Source: Tissierellia bacterium
GTDB lineage: Bacteria > Bacillota > Clostridia > Tissierellales > Peptoniphilaceae
Length of the DNA stretch: 64,000 nt
NCBI GenBank assembly: GCA_030535395.1
Contig: JAUNLK010000001.1
Span: 1 to 64,000, forward strand
Reading direction: 5' to 3'
Below are positions 55,402-64,000 of the stretch, in pieces. The translations under genes were made by a program, and so were the position numbers. The notes under the pieces were generated by a model. It was given only the letters and a program-made list of their open reading frames with translations, had not been told where the DNA came from and ran no database searches. Position 1 is the first letter of the stretch; each line of letters opens with the position of its first letter.

Positions 55402-55431
55402 TTAGTCACAAAATAATAATTTTGTGACTAA
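55402..55431 (-). terminator. Terminator-like palindrome after xer (minus strand)
   Basis: Perfect 13-bp inverted repeat TTAGTCACAAAAT / ATTTTGTGACTAA with a 4-base loop. In the minus direction it is followed by TTTTATTTT, as expected for an intrinsic terminator of the recombinase gene. A second, weaker GC hairpin lies at 55438-55458. Confidence 0.7.
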
Positions 55432-55457
55432 AATAGATGGGGGTTTCAGAATCCCCC

Positions 55458-56459
55458 TCAATCCTCTGATTTTTCCCCTCTCTGAGACAGCATCTCATTG
55501 AGGTCCTCACTTCGTCCCAATGGGTTTTTATTCATCATGTGTCGCACGTCCTCGGCGCTCACATGGGTGTAGATCTGTGTGGTGGTCATGGACTCGTGTC
55601 CCAGGATCTCTTGGAGGGCTCGTATGTCCTCATCGCCGTACTGATACATCAGTGTCGCCGCCGTGTGGCGCAATTTGTGCACCGTGTACTTTCTGGTATC
55701 AAACCCCGCATTCTTCAGGTGCTTTTCCATCATATGCTGGATGGATCTGGTACTCATGGGGGTCTTTCTCATACTTAAAAATAAGGTGTCATTGTCCAGG
55801 CCCAGGCGCTTGCGCTCCTTTAAATAGGTATTGAGGGCCTCCAGAACGGTGTCATTTAGGTATACCATGCGTTCCTTGGCGCCTTTGCCGAAGATTCTCA
55901 GGGTCTGACCGTGGTTTAAATCGGCAACTTGAATATTGGCCAGTTCACTGAGGCGAATGCCCACATTTAAAAATAGCAAGGTTATGGCATAGTCCCTGAG
56001 ACGATAGATCTCCTGTTGTTTGCTCTCTTTTACCGTCTGTAAGAGATGTACCGATTCCTCCAGGGTCAGATATACGGGGAGCCTCTTTTCGATCTTTGGC
56101 AGCTCCACAGTCTCCAAGGGATTGCTCTCCAATAGTTCCAAAGTCTCGTGGAGATATCGAAAGAATGTTCGAACAGATGACAGCTTTCGAACCACCGTCC
56201 TCTTGCCATTGCCTCGCTCCCTCATGAGATAGGAAGAATAGGCGTAGATGTCTCGCTTGTTGATGGACTTTAGGAAATCATCATCGATGGCATCCAGAGG
56301 CACCTCCTCCAAGTCCCCCTGGAGGCCCTCCTTCCGCTGAACGAGAAATCGAAATACCATTCTCAGATCGTAGTAGTACTCCTTCAATGTGGCATCGGAT
56401 CTCCCCCTGGCGGTGCGGAGATAGTTGAGGAAGTCGTCAAAGAGTGTTTCTATGTACAT
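55458..56459 (-). CDS. Tyrosine recombinase (XerC/XerD-like)
   Basis: 333 aa. N-terminal SAM-like core-binding domain, then the catalytic domain with Arg169 (NVGIRLSEL), Lys195 (GKGAKER), His261-x-x-Arg264 (HKLRHTAA), His288 (ILGHES) and Tyr297 (TTQIYTHV). All catalytic residues are present. It is about 30 residues longer than usual Xer proteins. Position near lexA and rny suggests a resident chromosome-dimer resolvase rather than a mobile integrase; no att sites or other mobility genes were seen. The RBS before ATG 56459 is weak. Confidence 0.9.
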   Translation of the reverse strand: MYIETLFDDFLNYLRTARGRSDATLKEYYYDLRMVFRFLVQRKEGLQGDLEEVPLDAIDDDFLKSINKRDIYAYSSYLMRERGNGKRTVVRKLSSVRTFFRYLHETLELLESNPLETVELPKIEKRLPVYLTLEESVHLLQTVKESKQQEIYRLRDYAITLLFLNVGIRLSELANIQVADLNHGQTLRIFGKGAKERMVYLNDTVLEALNTYLKERKRLGLDNDTLFLSMRKTPMSTRSIQHMMEKHLKNAGFDTRKYTVHKLRHTAATLMYQYGDEDIRALQEILGHESMTTTQIYTHVSAEDVRHMMNKNPLGRSEDLNEMLSQRGEKSED

Positions 56460-56488
56460 GGCAATCAGCCCTACCCTTCCATGAAGAA

Positions 56489-56511
56489 AAGCCTGTCCTC
56501 AGGACAGGCTT
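56489..56511 (-). terminator. Terminator after rny (minus strand)
   Basis: Perfect 11-bp stem AAGCCTGTCCT / AGGACAGGCTT with a single-base centre (effective loop of a few bases); minus-strand downstream bases are TTTCTTC. It overlaps the rny stop codon. Confidence 0.8.
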
Positions 56512-58054
56512 ATTTTGCATAGGCCACAACGCGGGTTTCGCGTATGACATTGACTTTGATTTGACCGGGAAATTCCATTTGATTCTCAATTTCCTTCACA
56601 ATATTGTGGGCTGTGACGGGAATTTGAGCCTCGGAGATCTCATCGGGTTTTACGATGATGCGAATTTCTCGGCCTGCCTGAATGGCATAGGACTTTTCGA
56701 TGCCTTCAAAGCTATTGGCAATTTCCTCCAACTGCTCCAATCTGCGAATGTAGTTTTCAATGGATTCCCGACGGGCTCCGGGACGGGCCGCGGAGATGGC
56801 ATCTGCCGCTTGAACAATAATGGATTCCAGGGAATCAAATTCCACATCTCCGTGATGGGCCTCGATGCCGTTGATGACGGCCTCGGATTCCTTGTATTTT
56901 CGGGCCAGATCCACGCCAATTTCCACGTGGGGCCCTTCCACTTCATGGTCAATGGACTTTCCAATATCGTGAAGGAGACCGGCTCTCTTGGCGAGCTTTT
57001 CGTTGGCCCCGACTTCCTGGGCGATGAAGCCCGCGATTCTGGAAACTTCCACGGCATGCTCCAGGGCATTTTGTCCGTAGCTGGTACGGAATTTCAAGCG
57101 CCCCAGATACTTTAAGAGCTCGGGGTGAATGCCGTGAACTCCAGCTTGGAAGGCGGCCTCTTCCCCACTCTCTCGAATGATCTCCTCCACTTGCTCCGTG
57201 GACTTTGCAATGGTCTCTTCAATTCTCGTGGGGTGAATCCGACCATCTTGGACCAATTTTTCCAAACTGATCCTGGCGATCTCCCGGCGAATGGGATTGA
57301 AGGAGGAAAGTACCACTGCCTCCGGGGTGTCATCTATGATGAGATCCACTCCCGTGAGGGCTTCTATGGCGCGAATATTCCGGCCTTCTCGCCCGATAAT
57401 GCGACCTTTCATTTCGTCATTGGGCAGATGAACCACCGAAACGGTATTTTCCGCCACTGTGTCTGCGGCTATTCTTTGAATGGCCTTGACGATGACGTCC
57501 TGAGCGGTCTTTTTGGATTCATCCTTAATGCGCTGCTCGTTCTCTTTGATTCTGACGGCAGCCTCCGTGGACAAATCCTGCTCCAGTTCCTGTAGAAGCA
57601 GCTGCTTTCCCTCTTCATGAGTGAGGCCAGCCACCCGTTCCAGTTCACCTTTGCGCTCCTCAATGAGGTTTTGAACGGAAGTTTCCTTTTCTTCCAGATC
57701 CAAGTAGCGCTGCTGCAATTTGCCCTCTTTGTTTTCAAGGCTCAGGGCCTTTTTCTCCAAGATATCCTCTTTGGATTGGAGGCGTTGCTCTTGCTTTTCC
57801 AGCTCCAAGCGCCGGCGATCAACGTCCTCTTTTGCCCTGTCTCTGAGCTTGTGAATCTCTTCTTTTGCTTCGATAATCAGGTCTTTTTTGCTATTTTCAG
57901 CCTCTCGTTCAGCGTCAAGAATAATATTCCTGGCTAATCCTTCCGCACGATTTATTTTATTTTCAGTAAAATTTTTGCGAACGAAGTATCCAACTGCGAC
58001 TCCTCCGAGGACCCCAATTAGCAACACCATGATTATCATCAAAGTATTTGGCAA
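56510..58054 (-). CDS. rny: Ribonuclease Y
   Basis: 514 aa membrane-anchored endoribonuclease that starts mRNA decay. N-terminal membrane helix (about 3-24), long Glu/Lys coiled coil to about 200, KH domain ([20 protein letters not shown]), and HD domain ([28 protein letters not shown]). The TTG at 58054 is set by AGGAGGT. In most Firmicutes rny follows recA directly; here four genes intervene. Confidence 0.97.
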   Translation of the reverse strand: MPNTLMIIMVLLIGVLGGVAVGYFVRKNFTENKINRAEGLARNIILDAEREAENSKKDLIIEAKEEIHKLRDRAKEDVDRRRLELEKQEQRLQSKEDILEKKALSLENKEGKLQQRYLDLEEKETSVQNLIEERKGELERVAGLTHEEGKQLLLQELEQDLSTEAAVRIKENEQRIKDESKKTAQDVIVKAIQRIAADTVAENTVSVVHLPNDEMKGRIIGREGRNIRAIEALTGVDLIIDDTPEAVVLSSFNPIRREIARISLEKLVQDGRIHPTRIEETIAKSTEQVEEIIRESGEEAAFQAGVHGIHPELLKYLGRLKFRTSYGQNALEHAVEVSRIAGFIAQEVGANEKLAKRAGLLHDIGKSIDHEVEGPHVEIGVDLARKYKESEAVINGIEAHHGDVEFDSLESIIVQAADAISAARPGARRESIENYIRRLEQLEEIANSFEGIEKSYAIQAGREIRIIVKPDEISEAQIPVTAHNIVKEIENQMEFPGQIKVNVIRETRVVAYAK

Positions 58055-58094
58055 GGGAGCACCTCCTGAAAATATTGTGATAGCTCACGGAATA

Positions 58095-58123
58095 ATTATA
58101 TCATATTGTATAGGAATCGTGAA
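58095..58123 (-). promoter_or_regulatory. Candidate promoter for rny
   Basis: On the minus strand TTCACG (58123-58118), 17-bp spacer, TATAAT (58100-58095). The -10 is perfect, the -35 weak. It begins 3 bp past the preceding stop codon, so rny can be transcribed independently of the repair cassette. Confidence 0.6.
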
Positions 58124-58125
58124 AT

Positions 58126-58788
58126 TTATACTTCCCCCTCCAGCTCTTCCACGGAGCTGATGCCCCCTCGAATCTGAACGCGAAAGGCCCGATCGCTCAT
58201 TTGAGAGAGGTGATCATTGTGGGTGACCATGATGATTTGCCGGTCGAAGAGCTGGGCGCATTCCTTGATAAATTCTCCAAAATTGAAGATATAGTCCTCA
58301 CTGACGTGTTTTCCCGGTTCGTCCAAAAAGAGGGGGCCCTTGAGGGCCGGCCGGTGAATCTCCAAAAAGGCCATTCGAAGGGCAAAGGAGACCACGTCCA
58401 CCACCCCGCCCCCCCGGGATCGCTCGGGCTTGGTTTTCACAGTGGCATCTCCGTAGTCGGAGATCACAAAGAACTCCGCTATGGGCAGTCCCCTGCTCTC
58501 GGAAAATTCCACGGAAAAACGGGCGTCATTTTCCAGGATATAGGCCAGGCAGCGGGTGACCAATTCTTCCACTTGATTGGCCGCCTGGTCCCTGGCGTAC
58601 TCCGCCGTTTTTTGGAGGAGGATCACCACTTCCTCCAGTAGTTTCTCCTCTGCCTCCAAATTTTGGATTTCCCCTGAGATCCGCTCCAGTTCATCCTCCA
58701 AGACCTGGCGCTTTCCAATTTCCCTCTGAAGGGTGGCTGAAAACTGTTCTTTTCTCTGAAGGAGCCCTTCCAGTTTGCTGGGGATCAT
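58126..58788 (-). CDS. Rad50/SbcC-like ATPase, C-terminal half (split gene)
   Basis: 220 aa. Short coiled coil (about 1-75), then the C-terminal ABC-ATPase lobe of the SMC/Rad50 class: signature-like SRGGGVVDVVSFALRMA at 124-140, Walker B plus D-loop GPLFLDEPGKHVSEDY at 151-166, and H-loop VTHND at 188-192. No Walker A, which is supplied by the 476-aa protein two genes upstream. The signature lacks the leading L-S-G-G of canonical ABC proteins and reads SRGGG. Starts in an ATGA overlap with the 81-aa gene. Confidence 0.85.
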   Translation of the reverse strand: MIPSKLEGLLQRKEQFSATLQREIGKRQVLEDELERISGEIQNLEAEEKLLEEVVILLQKTAEYARDQAANQVEELVTRCLAYILENDARFSVEFSESRGLPIAEFFVISDYGDATVKTKPERSRGGGVVDVVSFALRMAFLEIHRPALKGPLFLDEPGKHVSEDYIFNFGEFIKECAQLFDRQIIMVTHNDHLSQMSDRAFRVQIRGGISSVEELEGEV

Positions 58789-59030
58789 GGCAGATCCTTG
58801 GGAATCAGCTCATCGGCCCTTTGAAGGAGCTGTTCAATTTCCCCTTCCAGCTTTTTGATGGTGGTCTCCAGCTCCTCGGGCTTGAGACCCAGGGCCTCCA
58901 GCTCTTTCAAAAGCTCCCGCTCCTCGGCCTCCAACTGATCCAACCTCCACTGGGCCCTTTCCTTCTTGGACTTGGCATCATTGTAGCGCCCCTCTAAGGC
59001 GCGAAGTTGTTCTTCATAGTTTTGGGGCAT
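58785..59030 (-). CDS. Small coiled-coil protein between the Rad50-like halves
   Basis: 81 aa, nearly all charged heptad-like helix (RALEGRYNDAKSKKERAQWR; LEAEERELLKELEALGLK), about 30 percent Glu. No ATPase motif, Cys or membrane segment. Coupled to both neighbours by start/stop overlap (TAATG upstream, ATGA downstream). It may be a returning strand of the Rad50-like coil or a separate subunit; I do not recognise a named family. Confidence 0.8.
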   Translation of the reverse strand: MPQNYEEQLRALEGRYNDAKSKKERAQWRLDQLEAEERELLKELEALGLKPEELETTIKKLEGEIEQLLQRADELIPKDLP

Positions 59031-60460
59031 TACAGACTCCTCTCAATTTCCTCCATGTGTTCCTCGGTGATGGCTTGGTGGCAGAGGGGGCAGATTTTGA
59101 GTTTCCTCAAGGTGCTGCGATACTCCTCCAAGATCCCCGTCATTTCAAGATTTCCCCTTTGGAGTTCATCCTCCAGGTTGACAATTTCCACTCTCAGCTG
59201 GCGGTACTTCAGGAGGATGTTTTTTAGCGCCAAGTACTGACCATTGCCCTGTAGGATGTCCCCCCTCAGGTGGGGGAGCTCCTCTAAATGGTCAAAGTTC
59301 TGGAGATAGTTCCTCCCCTTCTCCAGGCGCAGTCTCACTTCCTTCAAGCGTCCCTGAAGTTCCCGGAGTTTTTCCATTTCACTGAGTTTTTCCCTGGACG
59401 TCAACAGGGGGGCCTCGTGGAGTTTTTCGCTGTCCTTGAGGACGGCCCTCAGCTCCTCCTGCTCCCCGAGATTTTTCCCAAGCCTTCCCTCCAAGGGCTT
59501 GAGGCTCCGGTACTGGAGGAGTTCCTCCCTGGCCCTGGAGAGGTCTGCCCCACCGGCTTCCAGACTCTCATATTTGCGAACTTCCTCCCTGCCGGAGAGA
59601 AGTTCCCCCTGAAGGCGCTCCTGTCTCTGGGATATTTTCAGGAGATATCCCCAGTCCCTTTGGAGGACTTTGATTTCTGGGAGGAGCTGGGCCCCCTCCG
59701 TCAAGCTCTGAAACTCCAGGAGGGATGTTCTTAAATCCTTCCCCTCAGCTTGATTGGCCTCCCAAGCGGCCTTGAGCCTCCGGCAGTTTTCCAGCTCCCT
59801 GCTCTTTTTTCCGTGGAGGTCCAGGGTCTCTTCCAGTTTGCCGTAATTTTGCTCCCATTGACTGAGATACTCAAAGCCCTCCAATTGCTTCTTCCGAAGC
59901 TCCTGGCCCCTCCGAAGTTCATTGAGCTTTTGGGTGTAGCCCTTGCGGTCCCTGAGGGTCTCCCTCATGGTCTCATCGATGATGTGAACCCCCACCAGGC
60001 GGCCTATGGCCTGGGCCTTGGAGCTGTCATTTTCATTGAGGAGAAAGGGGCCCTCCAGCTGATTGGAAAAGTTGATGACCACTTCGGTCTTGTCATCGAG
60101 ATAGACCTTGTGAATGCCCACGGCCTCCTGTACCTCCTGGGGCACCCCCTTGCCAAAGCCCTCGAAGGTGGTCTCCTGGCCGTCTTTGGTGAGGATGTAG
60201 CGATTGACACTCTTGGAGCGAATCCGGGAGACGGTGAGTTCGTCGTCGAAAGTGATGTGCACCTCCGCCTGCTGGGCCCCCTCTCGAATGAAGTAAGTTC
60301 CCGAGGGCTCGTTAAAGAGGCACCAGCTCATGGCACGAAAGATGGCCGTCTTGCCACTGTCGCTGGGGCCTAGAATGACATTCATTCCCGGGGCAAATTC
60401 CAGAGTACTGTCCTCGTGGGATTGAAAATTTATGATGCGAACTGTTTTGATCCGATTCAC
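59030..60460 (-). CDS. Rad50/SbcC-like ATPase, N-terminal half with zinc-hook motif (split gene)
   Basis: 476 aa. N-terminal lobe MNRIKTVRIINFQSHEDSTL with Walker A GPSDSGKTA at 31-39, as in Rad50/SMC proteins; then about 285 residues of coiled coil; CPLCHQ at 457-462, only 14 residues from the C-terminus, resembling the Rad50 CxxC zinc hook. No signature or Walker B, which are in the 220-aa protein. The stop overlaps the next start (TAATG), arguing for deliberate coupling and not a frameshift. Confidence 0.87.
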   Translation of the reverse strand: MNRIKTVRIINFQSHEDSTLEFAPGMNVILGPSDSGKTAIFRAMSWCLFNEPSGTYFIREGAQQAEVHITFDDELTVSRIRSKSVNRYILTKDGQETTFEGFGKGVPQEVQEAVGIHKVYLDDKTEVVINFSNQLEGPFLLNENDSSKAQAIGRLVGVHIIDETMRETLRDRKGYTQKLNELRRGQELRKKQLEGFEYLSQWEQNYGKLEETLDLHGKKSRELENCRRLKAAWEANQAEGKDLRTSLLEFQSLTEGAQLLPEIKVLQRDWGYLLKISQRQERLQGELLSGREEVRKYESLEAGGADLSRAREELLQYRSLKPLEGRLGKNLGEQEELRAVLKDSEKLHEAPLLTSREKLSEMEKLRELQGRLKEVRLRLEKGRNYLQNFDHLEELPHLRGDILQGNGQYLALKNILLKYRQLRVEIVNLEDELQRGNLEMTGILEEYRSTLRKLKICPLCHQAITEEHMEEIERSL

Positions 60461-61446
60461 TCTTTCAATCCCCCCTTTGCCTCGGTCCTGGCCACTCGGT
60501 CCATGGCCTCCCGCCGCACTTCCTCCCGCACACCGGTGGCATGGGCCATATCGGAGATGAGCTCCGGGAGGTGGACGCTGTCAAATTGTGAGGCGTGCTC
60601 AATGGTCTCCTTAAAGGCCGCGATCTCCCGGCGTTTGAATTTGTGATTTTCAATTTCCCTCCGGTCCAGGACTTCATTGCCGGGGCCCACCCTCTTCAAT
60701 GGGATCTGGCGGATGAGGTCCTTGGGCTTGCGCCCTGCCACAATGTCAATGAGGACCACCTGGGGAATTCTCCGCAGCTCAAAGGTGGCATTGGAAATGC
60801 GGGCCAAGGCTCCAGGATTGAGGAATTTCTTACCCTCAATTTCCTGGAGCTTAAAGCCCCCGTGGACGTGGCCGGAGAGGGTGAGATCCGCCTGGGTGTC
60901 CAAGATATCGGAGGTCACCGTATGTGGTATTTGGGGATTGATGGCGGCATCGGAGAGGAAACCGTGGACCAGGTGAATGGCGTAGTCACAGGGGAAGCGT
61001 TTTTCAATGCGGTAGAGCTCCCTGTGCTCCGGTCGGTCGATGCCGTAGATGTAGGGGGCACCGGAGAGCTGAACCCTGGTGCCCTCCTTCTCCAGGAGCA
61101 GGGGCTCGTCTTGGACCAATTGCACCACCCCCAGGGCGTTTAAAAGGCCCAGTACCGTCCGGTGGAGGGTCACAGGATTGTGGCCAAAGATGTCGTGATT
61201 GCCGCTGATGGTGTAAATGGGGCGGTCATAGCTCTGAAGGATTTGAGCCACGGCACTGACCACGGAGATGGAGATGTCCGGTCGGTCGAAGAGATCCCCG
61301 CCGTGGAGGATGTAGTCCACCTCGTGCTCCTCCACCAGATCCCCAATCTCCCGCAATTTTTCCATCATGGACTCAAAAAAATTGTCCAGGCGACTCTTGG
61401 GATTGGTGCCCCGAATGTGGGTGTCGGTGAAGTAGAGGAAGCGCAC
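60457..61446 (-). CDS. Mre11/SbcD-like metallophosphoesterase nuclease
   Basis: 329 aa calcineurin-like phosphoesterase. Metal motifs in order: FTDTHIRG (Asp8, His10), GGDLFDRPD, ISGNHDIFG, LVHGFLSD and LSGHVHGG. The C-terminal ~90 residues are Arg/Glu-rich and may contact the ATPase coils. GTG 61446 is 1 bp after the recA stop; the end overlaps the Rad50-like gene (ATGA). Nuclease function is inferred from the family and from pairing with the ATPase. Confidence 0.9.
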   Translation of the reverse strand: MRFLYFTDTHIRGTNPKSRLDNFFESMMEKLREIGDLVEEHEVDYILHGGDLFDRPDISISVVSAVAQILQSYDRPIYTISGNHDIFGHNPVTLHRTVLGLLNALGVVQLVQDEPLLLEKEGTRVQLSGAPYIYGIDRPEHRELYRIEKRFPCDYAIHLVHGFLSDAAINPQIPHTVTSDILDTQADLTLSGHVHGGFKLQEIEGKKFLNPGALARISNATFELRRIPQVVLIDIVAGRKPKDLIRQIPLKRVGPGNEVLDRREIENHKFKRREIAAFKETIEHASQFDSVHLPELISDMAHATGVREEVRREAMDRVARTEAKGGLKE

Positions 61447-61447
61447 G

Positions 61448-62467
61448 TCAATCCTCTTCCTTTGTCCCTACATCCTCCCCTGGAAATTTGTAAAAGGACC
61501 GCACCTGAGCTTCGATCTCCCGCGCCAGCTCCGGATGCTCTTCCAAGTGGGTCTTGGAGTTTTCCCTCCCCTGACCCAATTTTTCATCCCGGTAACTGTA
61601 CCAGGAGCCGGATTTCTCGATGATATTGGCCTTAGTGGCAACGTCCAGGAGATTTCCGATTTTGGAGATGCCCGTGCCATACATGATGTCAAATTCCGCT
61701 TGCTTAAAGGGCGGGGCCACTTTGTTTTTGACCACCTTCACTCGAACCCGATTGCCGATGATCTCATCGCCCTTTTTCAGGGTCTCGATGCGGCGAATAT
61801 CCATTCGAACGGATGTAAAGAACTTCAGGGCCCTCCCCCCGGTGGTGGTTTCGGGATTGCCAAACATCACCCCTATTTTTTCCCGGAGCTGATTGATGAA
61901 GATCACCGAGCACTTGGACTTGGCTATGGCTCCAGTGAGCTTTCTCAGCCCCTGACTCATGAGGCGAGCCTGAAGGCCCATGTGGCTGTCCCCCATCTCC
62001 CCTTCGATCTCCGCTCTGGGAACCAGGGCCGCCACGGAGTCCACCACAATGATGTCCACGGCATTGGAGCGAACCAGGGACTCTGTGATCTCCAGGGCCT
62101 GCTCCCCGGTGTCGGGCTGGGAGATAATGAGATTTTCCGTATCCACTCCAAGGTTTTTGGCATAGACGGGGTCCAGGGCGTGCTCGGCATCCACAAAGGC
62201 CGCAATGCCCCCTAATTTTTGGGCCTCCGCCGCAATGTGAAGGGCGAGGGTGGTCTTCCCCGAGGATTCAGGACCGTAAATTTCCAGGATTCTTCCCCGG
62301 GGAACGCCGCCAATGCCCAGGGCGATATCCAGGGCCATGGCCCCAGTGGGGATGACGTCGATATTCAGGCTGGTGGAGTCGCCCAGGCGCATAATGGCGC
62401 CCTTGCCATACTCTTTTTCAATTTTTGCAATGGCTGCATCCAGTGCTTTTAATTTTTCATTTTCCAT
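61448..62467 (-). CDS. recA: Recombinase RecA
   Basis: 339 aa strand-exchange protein and LexA co-protease. Walker [13 protein letters not shown] (about 65-76), [17 protein letters not shown], Walker [19 protein letters not shown], loop L1/L2 region [10 protein letters not shown] and [22 protein letters not shown] 62467 follows GGAGG; a longer frame to 62518 lies inside cinA. Overlaps cinA by 11 bases, so it has no promoter of its own immediately upstream and no LexA box was seen there. Confidence 0.98.
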   Translation of the reverse strand: MENEKLKALDAAIAKIEKEYGKGAIMRLGDSTSLNIDVIPTGAMALDIALGIGGVPRGRILEIYGPESSGKTTLALHIAAEAQKLGGIAAFVDAEHALDPVYAKNLGVDTENLIISQPDTGEQALEITESLVRSNAVDIIVVDSVAALVPRAEIEGEMGDSHMGLQARLMSQGLRKLTGAIAKSKCSVIFINQLREKIGVMFGNPETTTGGRALKFFTSVRMDIRRIETLKKGDEIIGNRVRVKVVKNKVAPPFKQAEFDIMYGTGISKIGNLLDVATKANIIEKSGSWYSYRDEKLGQGRENSKTHLEEHPELAREIEAQVRSFYKFPGEDVGTKEED

Positions 62468-63686
62468 GTTCTGCCTCCATGAGATATTGAAGAATAAGGG
62501 ACAATCCATTTTTTGCACTCTTTAACTGTATGGTTTCTCGGCTACCGTTGAGGTGGAGCTCCTCCACATGGAGGAGTTTGCCCTGGTAAGCCAGGGCCAG
62601 AAATACCGTGCCCACTTGAGCTTGGGTGTTGGTACTGGGCCCCGCCTCTCCAGTGAGGGAGAGGGTGTAGTGGGCTCCTGTGCGTTGATAGAGGCCCAGG
62701 GCCATCTCCTCTGCCACCTCTCGGCTCACGGCGGACTTGGATGCCAGAGTCTCCCTCCTGACCCCCAGGAGCTCCTCCTTCTGGTCATCGGAGTAGGTGA
62801 CCAGGGCGCTGTGAAATACGGAGCTTGCACCGGGAATTTTGGTGATCATGGAGGAGAGGAGCCCCCCGGTGATGGACTCCGCAAAGCTCAGAGTCTCCCC
62901 TCTCTCCTGGAGCCGGCGAACCACGGTTTCCGCCGCCGTCTCCGAATTGTCGCTGAAGACATAGCCCTTTAAGAGGGTGGAGACTTTGGCCGTGGCTGCC
63001 TCCAGCTCCACAGGGGAGAGCCCCCTACCCATGATCTTCACTTCCACCTCGCTGTAGGAGGCGTAGGTTTCAATTTCCAAGGCGTCATTCTCAAGGTCCA
63101 GCTCCCGGAGGAGGGACTCCGCATGGGACTCTCCAATCCCCGTCAGGTGAAGACTGGAGACTTTCAGGGGCGCCTCGGGCTCTGGGAGCCGCTCCAGGAC
63201 CTGGGCCACCATGGGTTCAAACTCATTGGGGGGACCGGGAAGGAGGAAGATGTACTTGCCCTCTACAGAGAGAAAACTCCCCTTGGCGGAGCCATTGGGA
63301 TTGTCCAGGAGCTGGGAGCCCTGGATAAAATACGCCTGGCGCTTGTTGTTCTCCGTGAGGACATAGCGACTCCTCCTGCCCCGCTCCTGAATTTCCATCC
63401 AGGTCTTTTCATCGAAAATCAAGGGCAGGTGGAAGTACTCCGCCACCGCCTCCTTGGTGGCATCGTCCTTGGTGGGCCCCAGGCCCCCGGAAAAGATGAT
63501 GATGTCCCCCCGGCCCATGGCCAGATCCAGGGCATTTTTCATATCCTCCATGTGATCCTGTACCGACTGGTGATAGCGGACATTGTAGCCCAGTTCTGTG
63601 AGTTTTCGCCCAATATAGGGCCCATTGGTATTTACCGTGGAGCCCAGGAGGAGCTCCGTGCCCACGGTAATGATTTCTACATCCAT
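62457..63686 (-). CDS. cinA: Competence/damage-inducible protein CinA
   Basis: 409 aa. N-terminal molybdopterin-binding-like domain ([40 protein letters not shown]) and C-terminal NMN amidohydrolase domain ([32 protein letters not shown]). The canonical GTA/P loop for nicotinamide mononucleotide deamidase reads TGEAGPS. ATG 63686 follows GGAGGT. pgsA-cinA-recA is the usual order. Confidence 0.96.
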   Translation of the reverse strand: MDVEIITVGTELLLGSTVNTNGPYIGRKLTELGYNVRYHQSVQDHMEDMKNALDLAMGRGDIIIFSGGLGPTKDDATKEAVAEYFHLPLIFDEKTWMEIQERGRRSRYVLTENNKRQAYFIQGSQLLDNPNGSAKGSFLSVEGKYIFLLPGPPNEFEPMVAQVLERLPEPEAPLKVSSLHLTGIGESHAESLLRELDLENDALEIETYASYSEVEVKIMGRGLSPVELEAATAKVSTLLKGYVFSDNSETAAETVVRRLQERGETLSFAESITGGLLSSMITKIPGASSVFHSALVTYSDDQKEELLGVRRETLASKSAVSREVAEEMALGLYQRTGAHYTLSLTGEAGPSTNTQAQVGTVFLALAYQGKLLHVEELHLNGSRETIQLKSAKNGLSLILQYLMEAEHGK

Positions 63687-63713
63687 GGTACCTCCGTGGT
63701 GACAATCGTTGGG

Positions 63714-64000
63714 TTATAGATCGGACAAATTGAGGACCGCTTTGTTTTTCGCGAGATAGTCCCAACCACTGATGAGGGTCAGGGCCACGGCCACATAGAA
63801 GAGGATCCTACCGGGGAGGGTCCCCCAGAGGGGATAGAACAGCAGGGCAATAATGGAGATGAGCTGGAAGGTGGTCTTCAGCTTTCCGTAGAAACTGGCG
63901 GCAATGGTGATTCCCTCGGAGGCCGCCAGGACCCTGAGGCCGGTGACGATGAACTCCCGGGCCACAATGATGATGACCCCCCAGCCGGGAATGAGGCCCT
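63714..64000 (-). CDS. pgsA: CDP-diacylglycerol-glycerol-3-phosphate phosphatidyltransferase PgsA (truncated by window edge)
   Basis: The last 94 codons of PgsA, the membrane enzyme making phosphatidylglycerol phosphate. The frame is open to the edge and reads IIIVAREFIVTGLR, a family hallmark, followed by two hydrophobic helices and a short polar tail (NKAVLNLSDL). A GTG at 63965 is internal. The catalytic CDP-alcohol motif lies outside the window. Confidence 0.93.
   Translation of the reverse strand, partial: GLIPGWGVIIIVAREFIVTGLRVLAASEGITIAASFYGKLKTTFQLISIIALLFYPLWGTLPGRILFYVAVALTLISGWDYLAKNKAVLNLSDL

Noticed and set aside
55402..55431. Operator for a CRP/Rex-type regulator
   Set aside because: The palindrome has TCACA/TGTGA in the reverse order to a CRP site and is followed on the minus strand by a T-rich run, so a terminator is the simpler reading.
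56158..56171. Internal LexA-like box (11/14) in the xer coding sequence
   Set aside because: Lies in the middle of a conserved gene far from any promoter; TTCGAA-type words also arise from codon use. Probably coincidence, though it could be tested with the promoter-proximal boxes.
55458..56459. Phage or island integrase with attachment sites
   Set aside because: No tRNA, direct-repeat att sites, excisionase or phage genes nearby; context (lexA, rny) is core chromosome.
58126..60460. Simple frameshifted sbcC pseudogene
   Set aside because: Each piece begins with an in-frame ATG in a TAATG or ATGA coupling overlap, motifs are intact, and no shifted reading joins them into a canonical chain. 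Not fully excluded without relatives.

Overview
The window is a chromosomal segment from a fairly high-GC, low-redundancy Firmicute, most likely an anaerobic, amino-acid-fermenting member of the Clostridia. Reasons: firmicute operon orders (ylxM-ffh-rpsP-khpA-rimM-trmD-rplS; fba-fsa-glpX..rpmE; DUF1385-prmC-prfA; mutS-mutL-miaA-ynbB; pgsA-cinA-recA..rny), a SCIFF peptide with its radical-SAM maturase next to yajC, hemZ, a B12-dependent ornithine aminomutase pathway, and Gram-positive-type LexA boxes. I cannot name the species. Both ends cut a gene (ftsY on the left, pgsA on the right). I saw no rRNA, tRNA, CRISPR, transposase or prophage genes.

Layout. 1-991: end of ftsY. 1028-8165: ornithine fermentation genes (ortA, ortB, oraS, oraE, a GlmL-like reactivase and an alanine/ornithine racemase) placed between ftsY and ylxM-ffh, which are normally adjacent. 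8175-12303: SRP, ribosomal protein and tRNA modification operon. 12322-16589: accessory genes (GH18/SH3 cell-wall protein, zinc phospholipase C-like protein, asnA, one unknown). 16641-33007: long plus-strand run: ruvCAB, queA, tgt, yajC, scfA, scfB, recJ, relA/spoT, dtd, MBL hydrolase, hemZ, a Mur ligase, aspS, rseC-like. 33064-35236 (minus): split ThrE exporter, GIY-YIG protein, recX. 35297-45370: FHA-FtsW/RodA-PBP, ispDF, fba, fsa, glpX, rpmE, DUF1385, prmC, prfA. 45379-53283: miaB, mutS, mutL, miaA, ynbB. 53360-55457: lexA facing a yneA-like LysM gene across a multi-box SOS control region, followed by about 970 bp without a gene that holds a ~153-bp tandem repeat. 55458-64000 (minus, read right to left): pgsA, cinA, recA, Mre11-like nuclease, a Rad50-like ATPase split over three genes, rny, xer recombinase.

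How it works together. The ornithine genes would convert L-ornithine to D-ornithine, rearrange it with B12/PLP, and (after an Ord dehydrogenase not encoded here) cleave 2-amino-4-ketopentanoate to alanine and acetyl-CoA. The right-hand part is a DNA-repair neighbourhood: lexA and its LysM division-inhibitor partner, recA, an Mre11/Rad50-like complex, mutSL and recX.

The strongest candidates for something little described are (i) the translationally coupled recA-mre11-rad50N-coil-rad50C cassette, in which the ATPase is broken next to a CPLC hook, and (ii) the SOS-controlled LysM gene whose 3' end has been amplified into a 153-bp array that continues into a long structured noncoding tail. Starts were chosen by ribosome binding site and family N-terminus, and several differ from the longest open frame. 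All functional calls rest on recognised motifs and gene order; no database search was run.
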